A stretch of DNA of 64,000 bases from Chitinophagaceae bacterium (GTDB lineage Bacteria > Bacteroidota > Bacteroidia > Chitinophagales > Chitinophagaceae), in contig SEAC01000003.1 of NCBI GenBank assembly GCA_004173235.1, forward strand, positions 42,956 to 106,955, written 5' to 3'. A program made the position numbers and the translations under genes. A model generated the notes under the pieces. It had not been told where the DNA came from. It saw nothing but the letters and a program-made list of their open reading frames with translations, and made no database searches. Position 1 is the first letter of the stretch. Every line of letters starts with the position of its first letter. Shown one piece after another: positions 1 through 9,393 of this stretch.

Positions 1-2667
1 CATTCCATTGCCGTCGTCCTGCACGCTGATCTCCACGAGGTGCTCCCTGCATTCCATGAGCAGGCGGCACCAGCTCGCGCCCGAGTGCTTCAGGCAATTG
101 TGGAGCGCTTCTTTAACCGCGAGGTACACGTTGCGCCGGATGTCGCCGCTGATGCGGATGACCGGTATTTCTACGGGAAGCTGAACCTGCAGTTGTATCG
201 TCGATCCTTCAAAGAGGTGCTGCGCCTGCTTCTGGAGGTACAGCAACAGGCTTTCCAACGTATCCTGGTCGGTATTGAGCGTCCAGATCACCTCGCGCGT
301 TTTTTCTGTGAGCGAGGTTATGGACTCGTGGATTTTTTCAATGTCTGCGCGCAACGGGCCGGGAGGCATCTTTTCGCGCGCAAGTTCTGTAAGCAGGCGC
401 ACCCCCGAAAGCGTGGCGCCCAGGTCGTCGTGGATCTCGGCGGAGATGCGTTGACGCTCGTGCTCTACGGCCAGCATCTTTTCGTAGCGGGTGCGCTCCC
501 GCCGGCTGCGTTGCTTTTGGAGGTAAAGCCCGAGCAAGAAGAACAGCGCCGTCACGGCCACCAGGCAAAGCAGTTGCGCCCACCAGGTTTGCCACCAGGG
601 CGGCCTGATGGTGAAGGCATAGCTTACCTCGGGCGCCAGCGAATTGCCGTTGGCATTCACGGCGATCGCGGAAAAGCGGTAGTCGCCGGGCGGCAGGTCG
701 ATGAAAGAAAAGCTGCTCTGTCCCTGCTCCGACAGCATCCAGTTGCAACGATCGTTGGAGCAAAGACGATAGCGGTAGCGCAGGTGATCGGTAGAGGTGA
801 ACCAGGGAGTGGAAAGGCCAATGGTGACGCTGTTCTGGTTATGGTTGAAGGTGTGCACCCCAAGTGCGTTGATGCTTTCGTTCACGCGCACGAAGTCGAA
901 GATGCTGCGCGTGGGCACGGTGCCTGCACCCATTTTCGGCAGGCGGAATAAGCCGTTACTTGTGGCGGCAAGCAGGCTCGAGTCTTCTTCTATGAGATCG
1001 CTCACATCGGCGCCGCGAAAGGGAAGATCGCTCAGCTCCTGTGCGCGGAAGCCGGTGTCCAACTGTTGTATCACGTCGTCGTACAGCACCCAGGCAGTGT
1101 TGCCGTCCACCTTCAGGTCGGGCGCTGCATTGGGTTGCTGCGCCAGCAGCAGCGAAAGCGATTCCAGCTTGCTGGCCGGCTTTTTTACAAACAAGCCACG
1201 ATTGAAAGTTGTGACTAATACAGCCCCTGCAAAGTTGCGTATGCGTGTAGCAAACAGCGGAGCGCTTTCGTAGGTGAGCGCCGAACTGTCGGTTGGTGAC
1301 CACGAAAAAAATCCCTTGTTGACGGCCACGTAGAGCAATCCCTTTGGGTCGAGGCAAACCGAGCGACAGCGCCGCAGGTTGCTGCCTGTAGGAACAATGT
1401 CGCGCAGGCTGTCGGCTCCGCGCAGGTAGGGCACGGTGGTGCTGATGACGCCGTAGGTGGTGGCCAGCACAACGCGCCCGCCGCCGGTAGTGCAGTCTTT
1501 CGCCACGAGGTTGGTATCCACCACATCCAGGCGCGGCCAGCGAAGGTCGTACGTATAAAGTCCGAGGCTGCCAGCAACGAGATACAGGCTATCGCCCATA
1601 GGCCACACGTGCTCGATGGCGCCGCTGCCGGAAGTAAGCCTCGTTTCGCTATGCACGCGCCCGCCCCGCGTCCAATAGAGGCGCCCGAGGTGTGTGCCCA
1701 CGAGGTACGAGCCGGGGCGAATGCGTTGCAGCGTGCGCACGTAATCGCCTGACTCCAGAAACGGTACCTGCACCGGCACGGCGCGCGTGCGGAATCCTGC
1801 CAGCAGTCCAAACTTCACACTGCTCCAATAACTGTGGCCCTGCACGTCACTCAGCACGTTGGATAGAAACTGGTTCTCGATGCGGCGCCCCCGCCCGCTA
1901 ACGCTCAACGCATTTGTGTGGATCCACCAGTCGTTGCCATCAACGGTCACCGAGTTCACATACGAACGCATCTCGATACGATCGGTAACCACAAGGCTGT
2001 CGCCACGCACGAGCAGCCGGTACACAGCGCCTTCCGGGTTCACCAGCATATGCGCTGTGTCGCCCATGGCCTCGGGTTGCAGAGCATGGTTTTGGGCGCG
2101 CTTGATCGAAACCTTCGTTTTCAGTTTGCGTATCGTCTTGCCTTTTTCGTAAAGAAAGAATCCATAACCCGGCGAAAGCAGCAGCACGCCTTGCGGCAGC
2201 ACGGTGAGCGACGTGGTTTCGGTGATCGGATAAAGGCGCGACTCGAGACTGGAGGTGTTGCAGGTGAAAAAACCGCGCACGGAGGTCGCTACCAGTTCGT
2301 CGCCGTAGATGGCGATGCGTGGGAAGAAACGCTCCTGGCGGAAGTCGTATCCACGCAGTAATTGCTGGCGCTGTCCTTCCACGTAAAAGATCTGTCCTTC
2401 GAAGTTGTGGCACCAGATGCGTCCGTGCCGATCCTCGCAGAGATCGGTTACGGCGCGGCCGTTTTGCAGCGGCGTGCCGTAGTTCACAAAATTGCGTCCA
2501 TCGTACCGGCTGAGGCCTGCATTGTGGGCCACCCAGATATGGCCATTTCGATCCTGGAGCAGGTCGTAAACTTCGCTGGAGGGTGTGTTGCGCACAGGAC
2601 TGACGCCGGCATTTTGCGCGCGGCTGACAAGGCTAAGCAATAAAAAAAGAAACAGGAGCCCTCTCAT
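1..2667 (-). CDS. Reg_prop/Y_Y_Y sensor histidine kinase (3' end cut by window edge)
   Basis: The reading frame is open from an ATG at 2667 to the window edge (889 codons). It starts with a signal peptide (MRGLLFLFLLLSLVSRAQ). About 600 residues of two-component-regulator propeller repeats follow, for example an HIWVAHNAGLSRYDG-type blade near the N-terminus, then a Y_Y_Y domain and one transmembrane helix (LLCLVAVTALFFLLGLYL). The cytoplasmic part has a HisKA_3 dimerisation helix with the phospho-acceptor His746 in AEIHDDLGATLSG. The HATPase N box (NVYLAVKEALHNCLKHSG) and the G1 box start DDGNGM are the last residues in the window. Family role: periplasmic ligand sensing coupled to autophosphorylation. 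The missing part is only the end of the ATPase domain. Any cognate LuxR-type regulator would lie to the left of the window. Confidence 0.9.
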   Translation of the reverse strand, partial: MRGLLFLFLLLSLVSRAQNAGVSPVRNTPSSEVYDLLQDRNGHIWVAHNAGLSRYDGRNFVNYGTPLQNGRAVTDLCEDRHGRIWCHNFEGQIFYVEGQRQQLLRGYDFRQERFFPRIAIYGDELVATSVRGFFTCNTSSLESRLYPITETTSLTVLPQGVLLLSPGYGFFLYEKGKTIRKLKTKVSIKRAQNHALQPEAMGDTAHMLVNPEGAVYRLLVRGDSLVVTDRIEMRSYVNSVTVDGNDWWIHTNALSVSGRGRRIENQFLSNVLSDVQGHSYWSSVKFGLLAGFRTRAVPVQVPFLESGDYVRTLQRIRPGSYLVGTHLGRLYWTRGGRVHSETRLTSGSGAIEHVWPMGDSLYLVAGSLGLYTYDLRWPRLDVVDTNLVAKDCTTGGGRVVLATTYGVISTTVPYLRGADSLRDIVPTGSNLRRCRSVCLDPKGLLYVAVNKGFFSWSPTDSSALTYESAPLFATRIRNFAGAVLVTTFNRGLFVKKPASKLESLSLLLAQQPNAAPDLKVDGNTAWVLYDDVIQQLDTGFRAQELSDLPFRGADVSDLIEEDSSLLAATSNGLFRLPKMGAGTVPTRSIFDFVRVNESINALGVHTFNHNQNSVTIGLSTPWFTSTDHLRYRYRLCSNDRCNWMLSEQGQSSFSFIDLPPGDYRFSAIAVNANGNSLAPEVSYAFTIRPPWWQTWWAQLLCLVAVTALFFLLGLYLQKQRSRRERTRYEKMLAVEHERQRISAEIHDDLGATLSGVRLLTELAREKMPPGPLRADIEKIHESITSLTEKTREVIWTLNTDQDTLESLLLYLQKQAQHLFEGSTIQLQVQLPVEIPVIRISGDIRRNVYLAVKEALHNCLKHSGASWCRLLMECREHLVEISVQDDGNGM

Positions 2668-3008
2668 TTCAAATCAGGAGAATAAAGATAGCCCATCGTT
2701 TAGAGGTAGCAGGCGTCCGGCCTTAGTTCAAAACCAGGGGGAGCTTAAAATACCGAATTTTCGGTAGCCCGCGCCTGCGTGGCGATCGGTAGCTTTGTCG
2801 CTCATTGCAGGACTTTCCTGTACCGTTCCTACCCTACACTTCATACCTGTTGGGAGGGTCGTCAGAAGTCGGCACCTAAACCAACCGTTCCCCTTTTCGT
2901 TTTTTTTTCTGCTGTGCGTCCTTCCAGGTTCCAATGGACCTCGGGTCGTCCTGCAGTTTTTTCTGCAGCTTCATGTTGCCGGCGCTTTCTTTCCAGAAGG
3001 CGCCATTT
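2668..3008. other. Intergenic region between two histidine kinase genes
   Basis: No convincing gene is seen in these 341 bases. The stretch holds a 16-base palindrome (separate entry), a CTGCAG-TTTTTT-CTGCAG motif near 2950-2967, and an imperfect GGCGC...GCGCC hairpin just downstream of the PAS kinase stop that is followed on the plus strand by a T-rich tract. The hairpin could be a weak terminator, but its T-run is on the wrong strand for the minus-strand kinase. Confidence 0.5.
2751..2766. promoter_or_regulatory. 16-bp palindrome, possible operator
   Basis: TACCGAA-TT-TTCGGTA has perfect 7-base arms around a two-base centre. It lies about 85 bases upstream of the kinase start at 2667. A palindrome of the same architecture (7+2+7 with a TT centre but different arms) occurs at 38590-38605 upstream of a surface-protein gene. 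A dimeric regulator site is an inference. Confidence 0.3.
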
Positions 3009-5195
3009 TTATTTTTTCGGGGCGGAGTCGAAGCAGGGAACACGCACCATAAGCGTGCAGCCCTGGCCGGGCGCTGTATCGAGTTGCAGAAAACCGTGAA
3101 CGCTTTCTGCGCGCGTCATCATGTTGGTGATGCCGATCCCGTTGCGGCCGCGTCGTGGGTCGAAGCCCTGGCCATTGTCCTGCAGCCGCAGTTCGAGCAG
3201 GTTGCCTTTTCGGGTAAACCGTATTTCTACGGTCGCGGCCTGTGCGTGCTTCAGCACGTTGGTGAGTTGCTCCTGCAAAATGCGGTACACGGCAAGGTGC
3301 ACTTCCTGGTCCACTTCCACGCCATCGGCCAGCTCGTCGGTGTCGAGCAGCACCTGAATCTTGTTGGTGGCGGCAACGGCGCTGATCAGTTCGTCTACCG
3401 AATCTTTCAAACGAATGTTGCCGAGCGATGGTGCCGAGAGGCGCTTGGAGAGGCTGCGGATCTCGGTGATCGAGCGTTGCAGCAGCTGCACCGATTTGGT
3501 CATCAGCTCCTGCTGGTCGCCGATGCCGTCGCGGCAAAGCTCGGTATACAGTTTCACCGTGGTGAGCACCTGGTTCACGTTGTCGTGCAGCTCCTGGCTT
3601 ACGAGCGCGCGTTCGCTTTCCTGTGCCTTGATGGCCGCAGCGGTAACCATCTGCTGCCGCTGGCGCATTTCCTCATCCAGTTGCTCCTGCAGGCGCCTAC
3701 GCTCGGTAACATCGGTGGCAATGGAAAAGAAGTGACGCAGTTCGCCGTTCTCGTCAAACACGGGCTGGCACGATATGTCGGCCCAATAGGTTTCGCCGTT
3801 CTTTTTATAATTGAGTGCTTCCACGCGGAATGGCTTGCGGTCGGCCACGCAGCTGCGCACAAAATGCACTACCTCGGGGTCCGTGTCGGGGCCGTCGAAG
3901 ATCTCGCCGTTGTGGCGGCCGATCGCATCTTCGGGGAGGAAGCCGGTGATGCGCGTAAAGGCTTCGTTGACCCAGGTGATGCGTTGCTGTGCATCGGTAA
4001 GGGCAACGATATTGCTTGTCTTCTTCGCCACGAGCGACAACTGCTCGAGCGTGCGCTCATCGTCGCGCTGGCGCGTAACATCGCGGAAGAAAACGGAAAT
4101 TCCTTTTTGCGTGGTGTATGCGTTGAGCTCAAACCAGCGGTTGGTGTGTGGTCCGTAGATCGTGCGGTGCACGGGCGTAGGGTCGGTTTGCATCCGCTGA
4201 TATACTTCATAAACACCTGTGTCCCGGATGTGCGGGAAGATGTCTAAAAGATTGCGCCCCAGTGTTTCCTTTCGGTTGCGTCCGAGGATCACTTCTGCCT
4301 GCGCGTTCCAATACAGTACGCGGCCTTCGAGCGTAAGCGTAACGAAGCCGTCCTGCATCTGCTCCAGCACCTGGATCATGGTTTCGTTCTGTTCGCGCAA
4401 TTTGCGTTCGTAGTTGCGCTGCTTTTCTTCCGAAACACGCTTCTCATGCACGTCTTTTAAAAAGATGGTAAGACCATCCGCAGAGGGATGCACCTGGATG
4501 TGCAGCCAGTGATGAATGACGGGGCAAAGGAATTCTTCCGCCACCACTTCATCATTTTGCAGCGCGCGCTCGTAAAGAGCACGGTAAGGCACGCATGCCT
4601 CCGGAGGAAAAAGTTCGAAAATGTCTTTCTGGAGAATCGTTTCGGCTTTGATGCCGGTAAGCAATTCCATCCGCTTGTTCCAATACGTTACGCGCAACGA
4701 GCGGTCGAGGAAGAAAAAGCCCTCGTGCATCCGCTCGAGCACGCCGCTCAGCAGCGCGTGTTGCTGGCTGATGGTCGCCTCAAATTGCTTCTTCTCCTCA
4801 TCGTGGCGCCGCCGCTCGGTTACGTCGCGAAAAAGCACCGACAGGCCAGACCCGGAGGGGTAAACATCGATAGCGATCCAGGCCTCGAAGGGTGCGAAGA
4901 AAGCTTCCGCCCTGGTGGGCTGTCCCGTGTCGAAGGCTTCACGGTAGGCGTGTGCAAAGGGCGAGTCTTCCATCCCGGGGAAGCATTCGTTGAAGGTGCG
5001 GCCAATGTAATCCGCGCGGCGAATCTTGAGGATCTCCTCTGTGCGTTTGTTGGCAAACACGAAGCGCCAATGGCGGTCGAATGCAAAAAAGCCATCGGTG
5101 ATGCGGTCGAGGATCTCGGAAAAAAAAGGGCTCTTCTGCAACTCCAGGCCGCTGTGCAGGATCGGGATGGGAATAGGGGCGGTGCTCGAGGACAT
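3009..5195 (-). CDS. Multi-PAS sensor histidine kinase, cytoplasmic
   Basis: The protein has 728 residues and no signal peptide or membrane helix, so it is a soluble sensor. There are four PAS domains at about 25-130, 150-255, 275-380 and 385-500; the last ends in a PAC-type segment (SIATDVTERRRLQEQL). A HisKA_3-type helix follows with His537 in SQELHDNVNQVLTTVKLY. The HATPase domain has the N box around Asn646 (EQLTNVLKHA), the G1 box DNGQGF at 673-678 and the G2 box GIGITNM at 686-692. I chose the ATG at 5195 over an in-frame TTG at 5222, which would add nine residues. No response regulator is adjacent. PAS2 and PAS3 lack an obvious PAC-terminal ERR motif, so the ligand of each domain is unknown. 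Confidence 0.9.
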   Translation of the reverse strand: MSSSTAPIPIPILHSGLELQKSPFFSEILDRITDGFFAFDRHWRFVFANKRTEEILKIRRADYIGRTFNECFPGMEDSPFAHAYREAFDTGQPTRAEAFFAPFEAWIAIDVYPSGSGLSVLFRDVTERRRHDEEKKQFEATISQQHALLSGVLERMHEGFFFLDRSLRVTYWNKRMELLTGIKAETILQKDIFELFPPEACVPYRALYERALQNDEVVAEEFLCPVIHHWLHIQVHPSADGLTIFLKDVHEKRVSEEKQRNYERKLREQNETMIQVLEQMQDGFVTLTLEGRVLYWNAQAEVILGRNRKETLGRNLLDIFPHIRDTGVYEVYQRMQTDPTPVHRTIYGPHTNRWFELNAYTTQKGISVFFRDVTRQRDDERTLEQLSLVAKKTSNIVALTDAQQRITWVNEAFTRITGFLPEDAIGRHNGEIFDGPDTDPEVVHFVRSCVADRKPFRVEALNYKKNGETYWADISCQPVFDENGELRHFFSIATDVTERRRLQEQLDEEMRQRQQMVTAAAIKAQESERALVSQELHDNVNQVLTTVKLYTELCRDGIGDQQELMTKSVQLLQRSITEIRSLSKRLSAPSLGNIRLKDSVDELISAVAATNKIQVLLDTDELADGVEVDQEVHLAVYRILQEQLTNVLKHAQAATVEIRFTRKGNLLELRLQDNGQGFDPRRGRNGIGITNMMTRAESVHGFLQLDTAPGQGCTLMVRVPCFDSAPKK

Positions 5196-5285
5196 GGTTT
5201 TCGATAGGGTTAACCGGGGCAAGATACTCGAATAAGCTAAAACGCTAATATGGAAAAGGCCTTTCCGCCCCCTTTTTCGACGAAC

Positions 5286-5317
5286 AGCCCCCCGGCATCC
5301 GTGCCGGGGGGCTTTTT
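5286..5317 (+). terminator. GC-rich hairpin with T-tract
   Basis: A perfect 12-base stem (AGCCCCCCGGCA / TGCCGGGGGGCT) with a four-base loop is followed by TTTTT on the plus strand. It sits just downstream of the stop of the minus-strand M16 gene. The T-run is on the plus strand, so as a terminator for that gene it would rely on the hairpin alone. Confidence 0.55.
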
Positions 5318-5337
5318 AACTTTATCAGTCAGGTTCT

Positions 5338-7404
5338 TTACTGGAAGTCGGCATCCTTGAGGCCACTATTGACCTTCACATCGGCGATGGTCACTTCCAG
5401 CTTCAGGCGGCCCTGGTCGATGAGCACCTTGCCGGGAAACTGTACGCCGCTCACGGTCTTGTAGTCGGAGTAGAACGTTTGGATGAGCACTTTCTGCCCG
5501 CCGGGACCTTCTTCTTCCTTCTCGGTTTTCACGCGGAGGCCGCTGGCAACGTCGTAGTAATCCGTGCTGCTTTCTCCCGAAGGCGACTTCACCTTGACCA
5601 CGACAGCGTCTTTGCCGTTCACGGTCTCGATGTCGCCAAGCGTAAGCTGGTAGCCGTTTTTCAGCATGTAGGCGTCGCGGAAGAAGGCTGCACTTTCGTT
5701 CATGTCCTCTTTGTCGCTGGCTTCCACTTCCTGCGGCTGGTTCTGCTGGATCATCGTGTATTGTCCGCCTTTCAGCATTTGCTTCTGGAGGATCATCGGG
5801 CCCATCGAAACCTGCGACAGGTAGGCGCTGCCCACGATCACTTTTTCCTGGAAGTCGATATCGCGGCCCATCACCTTGAGGGTACCTGTTTGGCTGATGT
5901 CTTTCACGGTTGCCATGGTTGCCGCGGATGCTACCGCATCGGCAGCCTTCTGCACCACGCTTTGCGCTGTGGTTCCGGCAGCGGGCGTGCGCGACTGGCG
6001 GGGAGCCGCTACGGGGTTGCCATATACGTCGAAGTAGCGCACTTCACCATACTTTTCCAGGCCGGGTGCGATCTGCTTCGCATTGCCCACGATGACGATG
6101 ATGAGGTTGCCCGGCTGTACGTATTTGTTGGCCATGGTGGTCACCATGTCGGGCGTAACGCCTGCAAGGCGCTGCAGGTAGGTCTGATAGTAGTCGGCAG
6201 GCATCTTGTTGCGCGCGATGTTGAGTGCGAACTGCGCAATGGTGCCCGGGCTTTCGAGCGAGCGGGCAAAGGAACCGGAGAGGTAATTCTTCATGCGCAT
6301 CACCTCGGTGTCGCCAATGGCTTCGCCGCGAATGCGGTTGAATTCCGACACGAACGCACCGAGGGCGCTGTCCGTTTTTTCGTTGCGCACCGAAGCTGTA
6401 GCCTGGAAGTTGCCTACGAGGCGGTTACTCGTTACGTTGGAGTAAGCGCCGTACGTGAAGCCATACTTCTCGCGAAGCGTAGCAAACAGGCGGCCGGAGA
6501 AACCACCGCCGAGGATGTTGCTCATTACCGACACGGGAATGGCATCGGCGGTGCCGGGCCGTAGTTCTACGGGGGCGATGAATTCGATCTGGCTTTGCAC
6601 GGAGGCCGGCCGGTCAACGAGCGCGATGAACGTTTTGGCAGGAGCCTTGGGCAGTGCATATTCCTGCTTCGGCACAACGCCTTTCTTCCATGCAGCGAAG
6701 GTCTTTTCGGTAAGCGCCTTTGCTTCGGCCGCGCTGATGTCGCCTACGAACACGAGGTAAGCGTTGTTGGGCTTCCAGTAGGTGTTCACGTAGCCGCGGA
6801 TGTCCTGCAGCGTGATGCTTTTGAGCGATGCCTCGGTTTCGATGTCACCATAGGGATGGTCTTTGCCGTAAGCAAGGCGGTTGGCCACATTGGTGGCAAT
6901 GGCGCCGGGGTTGTCTTTCTGTTGTTGCAGTGCCGAAAGCGATTGCGTGCGTGCCTTTTCGAGTTCGGATGCGGGGAACGAAGGACGAAGGATCATGTCG
7001 CCCATCAGCCCGAAAACCTTGGCGAAATTCTGCTTCAGCGCCGAGGCCGAAGCGCTCATTGCACCGGTGTTGACGGAAGCGCCGAGGAAGTCGATGGCTT
7101 CATCGAGTTGTGCCTTCGTCATCTTGCTGGTGCCGCGGCGCATCAGTTCGCCTGCAAGCGAGCTGACGCCGGTCTTATCACCTTCCACGATGCCGTCGAG
7201 GTCGAGCGACAGGGTGGCGCTCACCTGGGGAATTTTCTTGTTGGTCACCACAAACACGCGGAGGCCGTTGGCGAGCGTGAACGTAGCGGGCTGCGCGATT
7301 TTGATGGCGGGCGCGGGCGCGGGTGCGGGCGCCTTGGAGCGATCCACCTGCGCAAGTGCCAGCATAGGTGTGAAGGCCAGAATATAGAGAAGTGCTTTTT
7401 TCAT
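5338..7404 (-). CDS. M16 peptidase-like protein, inactive zinc site, with C-terminal extension
   Basis: The protein has 688 residues and starts with a signal peptide (MKKALLYILAFTPMLALAQ). Two M16 half-domains fill about residues 40-480. Where active members have HxxEH after a TG-hydrophobic turn, this one reads TGVSSLAGELMRRG, so both zinc histidines and the catalytic glutamate are missing (Ser82, Gly85, Glu86). The second-half motif GGFSGRLFATLREKYGFTYG is kept. Residues about 520-688 form an extra beta-rich domain reminiscent of outer-membrane lipoprotein-sorting/LolA-like folds; that likeness is tentative. The gene lies directly downstream of an active M16 gene on the same strand, the usual active/inactive pairing of periplasmic M16B proteins. 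An in-frame upstream start at 7467 is rejected because it would precede the signal peptide and run into the repeat at 7428-7513. Confidence 0.88.
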   Translation of the reverse strand: MKKALLYILAFTPMLALAQVDRSKAPAPAPAPAIKIAQPATFTLANGLRVFVVTNKKIPQVSATLSLDLDGIVEGDKTGVSSLAGELMRRGTSKMTKAQLDEAIDFLGASVNTGAMSASASALKQNFAKVFGLMGDMILRPSFPASELEKARTQSLSALQQQKDNPGAIATNVANRLAYGKDHPYGDIETEASLKSITLQDIRGYVNTYWKPNNAYLVFVGDISAAEAKALTEKTFAAWKKGVVPKQEYALPKAPAKTFIALVDRPASVQSQIEFIAPVELRPGTADAIPVSVMSNILGGGFSGRLFATLREKYGFTYGAYSNVTSNRLVGNFQATASVRNEKTDSALGAFVSEFNRIRGEAIGDTEVMRMKNYLSGSFARSLESPGTIAQFALNIARNKMPADYYQTYLQRLAGVTPDMVTTMANKYVQPGNLIIVIVGNAKQIAPGLEKYGEVRYFDVYGNPVAAPRQSRTPAAGTTAQSVVQKAADAVASAATMATVKDISQTGTLKVMGRDIDFQEKVIVGSAYLSQVSMGPMILQKQMLKGGQYTMIQQNQPQEVEASDKEDMNESAAFFRDAYMLKNGYQLTLGDIETVNGKDAVVVKVKSPSGESSTDYYDVASGLRVKTEKEEEGPGGQKVLIQTFYSDYKTVSGVQFPGKVLIDQGRLKLEVTIADVKVNSGLKDADFQ

Positions 7405-7427
7405 GTAGAGTATGTTTAAAAGTTGGT

Positions 7428-7513
7428 CGTCATTGCGAGGCCGCGAGCGGAGCGGAGCCCGAAGCAATCGGCTGGCGTATCTGGCAGATTGCTTCGCTGC
7501 GCTCGCAATGACG
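7428..7513. repeat. CGTCATTGCGAG-type palindromic repeat
   Basis: This 86-base element has terminal inverted repeats CGTCATTGCGAG / CTCGCAATGACG and inner inverted repeats GAAGCAATC / GATTGCTTC. It fills the gap between the two M16 genes, about 11 bases after the upstream gene's stop. Elements with these ends are found dispersed in many unrelated bacteria; transposition by a partner enzyme is assumed, not shown. Confidence 0.75.
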
Positions 7514-7524
7514 GATCGCTCCGC

Positions 7525-8871
7525 TTAGAACGTTTTCCCGGGCATTTCTTCCTTGCTGTCTTTAGGAAGGTAATACAGCACCACGCGGTTTTCGGGAACG
7601 AGGTACTTCTTCGCAACGTTCAGGAGGTCCTGCTTCGTCACCTTGTTGTATTTCTCGATCTCGGTATTCACGAGGTTGGCGTCACCGAAATAAACTTCGT
7701 AGTTGGCCAGGCTTTCTGCAATGCCGGCCATCGTGGCGTTAGACGTTACGAACTCGGTGGTGATCTGGTTCTTCACTTTCTGGAATTCTTTGTCCGACAC
7801 CAGCGTGTTGCGCGCAACGTTCATCAGCGAGTCCATCACCTTTTCGGCATTGGCGGGCTTCACACCCATATTGTTGATGGAGTAGGTGATGAAGAGTCCG
7901 GCGTCTTCGTTGAAGAAGGGGAGTGCGCCGGTGGCCACCGACAGTTCGCGCTCGTCCACCATCACCTTATTCATGCGGCTGGAGGGGCCGCCCGAGAGCA
8001 GCGTTGCCAGCATGTTGAAGGCGTAGTATTCAGGCGTGCCCTGCGCCGGAGCACGGTAGGCCTGGATGACGGCAGGCAGCTGGATGTTGTCGCGCACTAC
8101 GTCGCGCACCTCGCCACCCAGCGGCTTCTCTTTGATGGTAGGACGCGGGATCGGCTTCGTGCCGCGCGGGATGGTGCCGAAGTAGTCTGCGATTTGCTTC
8201 TTCACGTCGGCAATGTTGAAATCGCCTGCGATGGAAAGCACGCAGTTGTTGGGAACGTAAAAGGTTTTGTAGAAGTCCATGAACTCTTCCAGCTTGGCGT
8301 TATTGAGGTGGTCCATCGAGCCAATGGGCGCCCATCGGTAAGGATGCTCGCGGAAGGCGCGGCGCAGGATCTCGGGGAAGATGGTGCCATAGGGCTGGTT
8401 CTCGTAGCGCTGGCGGCGTTCTTCTTTCACCACTTCGCGTTGCGTGTTGACGCCTACCTGTTCGATCTTGGCGTGCATCATCCGCTCGCTTTCGAGCCAG
8501 AGGCCCAGCTTCACCTGGTTGGATGGCAACAGTTCGTAGTAGAACGTGCGGTCCTGCGAGGTGTTGGCGTTGAGCGCGCCGCCGGCGTTGGTCACGTACT
8601 TGTCGAACTCGCCGCGCTTGATGTTTTCGGAACCTTCAAAGAGCAGGTGCTCGAAGAAGTGTGCGAAGCCGGTACGCGCCGTGTCTTCGTTTTTCGAACC
8701 TACGTGGTAGAGGGCGGTTACGGCCACTACGGGAGCGGTGGTGTCGCGGTGCAGGATCACCTTAAGGCCATTGGGCAAGGTGTATTTCTCGAATTGCACC
8801 TTGGGCGCCTGGGCCGATGCCGAAGCTGCGAGCAGCAACCCGGCCGACCACAGGAGGAGTTGTTTCTTCAT
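7525..8871 (-). CDS. M16 family zinc metallopeptidase, active subunit
   Basis: The protein has 448 residues. A signal peptide (MKKQLLLWSAGLLLAASASA) places it in the periplasm. The inverted zinc motif is intact, H71-F-F-E74-H75, followed about 76 residues later by the third ligand in VVKEERRQR (Glu150/151). The second half carries the GGPSSRMNKVMVDE segment corresponding to the R/Y substrate-binding region. Length fits single-unit M16B peptidases, which dimerise with a partner; the inactive homologue immediately downstream is the natural candidate. I chose the ATG at 8871 in front of the signal peptide; an upstream start near 9198 is only an in-frame extension into intergenic DNA and the hipA remnant. 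Confidence 0.92.
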   Translation of the reverse strand: MKKQLLLWSAGLLLAASASAQAPKVQFEKYTLPNGLKVILHRDTTAPVVAVTALYHVGSKNEDTARTGFAHFFEHLLFEGSENIKRGEFDKYVTNAGGALNANTSQDRTFYYELLPSNQVKLGLWLESERMMHAKIEQVGVNTQREVVKEERRQRYENQPYGTIFPEILRRAFREHPYRWAPIGSMDHLNNAKLEEFMDFYKTFYVPNNCVLSIAGDFNIADVKKQIADYFGTIPRGTKPIPRPTIKEKPLGGEVRDVVRDNIQLPAVIQAYRAPAQGTPEYYAFNMLATLLSGGPSSRMNKVMVDERELSVATGALPFFNEDAGLFITYSINNMGVKPANAEKVMDSLMNVARNTLVSDKEFQKVKNQITTEFVTSNATMAGIAESLANYEVYFGDANLVNTEIEKYNKVTKQDLLNVAKKYLVPENRVVLYYLPKDSKEEMPGKTF

Positions 8872-8986
8872 GATTGATTTTTGTAATTGGGAGACGGGAA
8901 CGAATGTAAGCAACCGGCGCCAAACCGCCCGGGCGGCGGGATAAACGGCGCGATTGAGGATGTGAAACCGATTTGCCTTCGGGTGT

Positions 8987-9392
8987 TTATCCGAAGATGC
9001 GGTGCCAGCGTTCGTTGAAGATATCGAGGTAGGCATTCTGCAGATCGGGAGGCAGGAAGGATTTTTCGATCCAGGGCGCGACGCCATCTTTGAGTCGCTC
9101 GAAACGGCGGTAGCTGTTGGCGAGCGCTTTTTCAGCAATGTTGTAGTGTTTGGCCAATGTATCGAAGTTGCGACGTGTGAGTTGATTTTTGCGTGCATTG
9201 CAATCCATCAAAAAAAGGGAAAAGCTGTTTGTCGGTGTAACGTTTTGTAGAAAGGGGCAAAGTGAAACTGATCGCGCGTGCGTCGGGTAAGTGCAGGTAG
9301 GCGGCATCATATTCGAAGTAATAGCCAGTAGGATCTTGCCAGATTCTACCTGCTAACTTTTCTCCGAAGTACACAAGTCCTTTTCGGTTCAT
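8987..9392 (-). pseudogene. hipA-type toxin remnant: N- and C-terminal pieces joined by deletion
   Basis: From the ATG at 9392 the frame encodes a HipA N-terminal (Couple_hipA-like) domain: VYFGEKLAGRIWQDPTGYYF, ISFTLPL and LFPFFDGL. At about 9200 the homology stops and the frame ends at 9132 after a few unrelated residues. In another frame, starting at the same point, the sequence NARKNQLTRRNFDTLAKHYN continues to a stop at 8987 and resembles the extreme C-terminus of HipA kinases. The whole Ser/Thr kinase core, roughly 250 residues, is missing between the two pieces. An internal deletion plus frameshift explains this. The remnant follows a HipB-like gene and a short unknown gene on the same strand. 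Confidence 0.7.
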
Positions 9393-9393
9393 T

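Noticed and set aside
2728..2934. A 68-codon minus-strand frame between the two kinases
   Set aside because: Composition differs from the neighbouring genes, no motif, and it crosses the palindrome and T-rich tracts.
7405..7467. N-terminal extension of the inactive M16 protein
   Set aside because: It would be translated from the CGTCATTGCGAG repeat and would bury the signal peptide.
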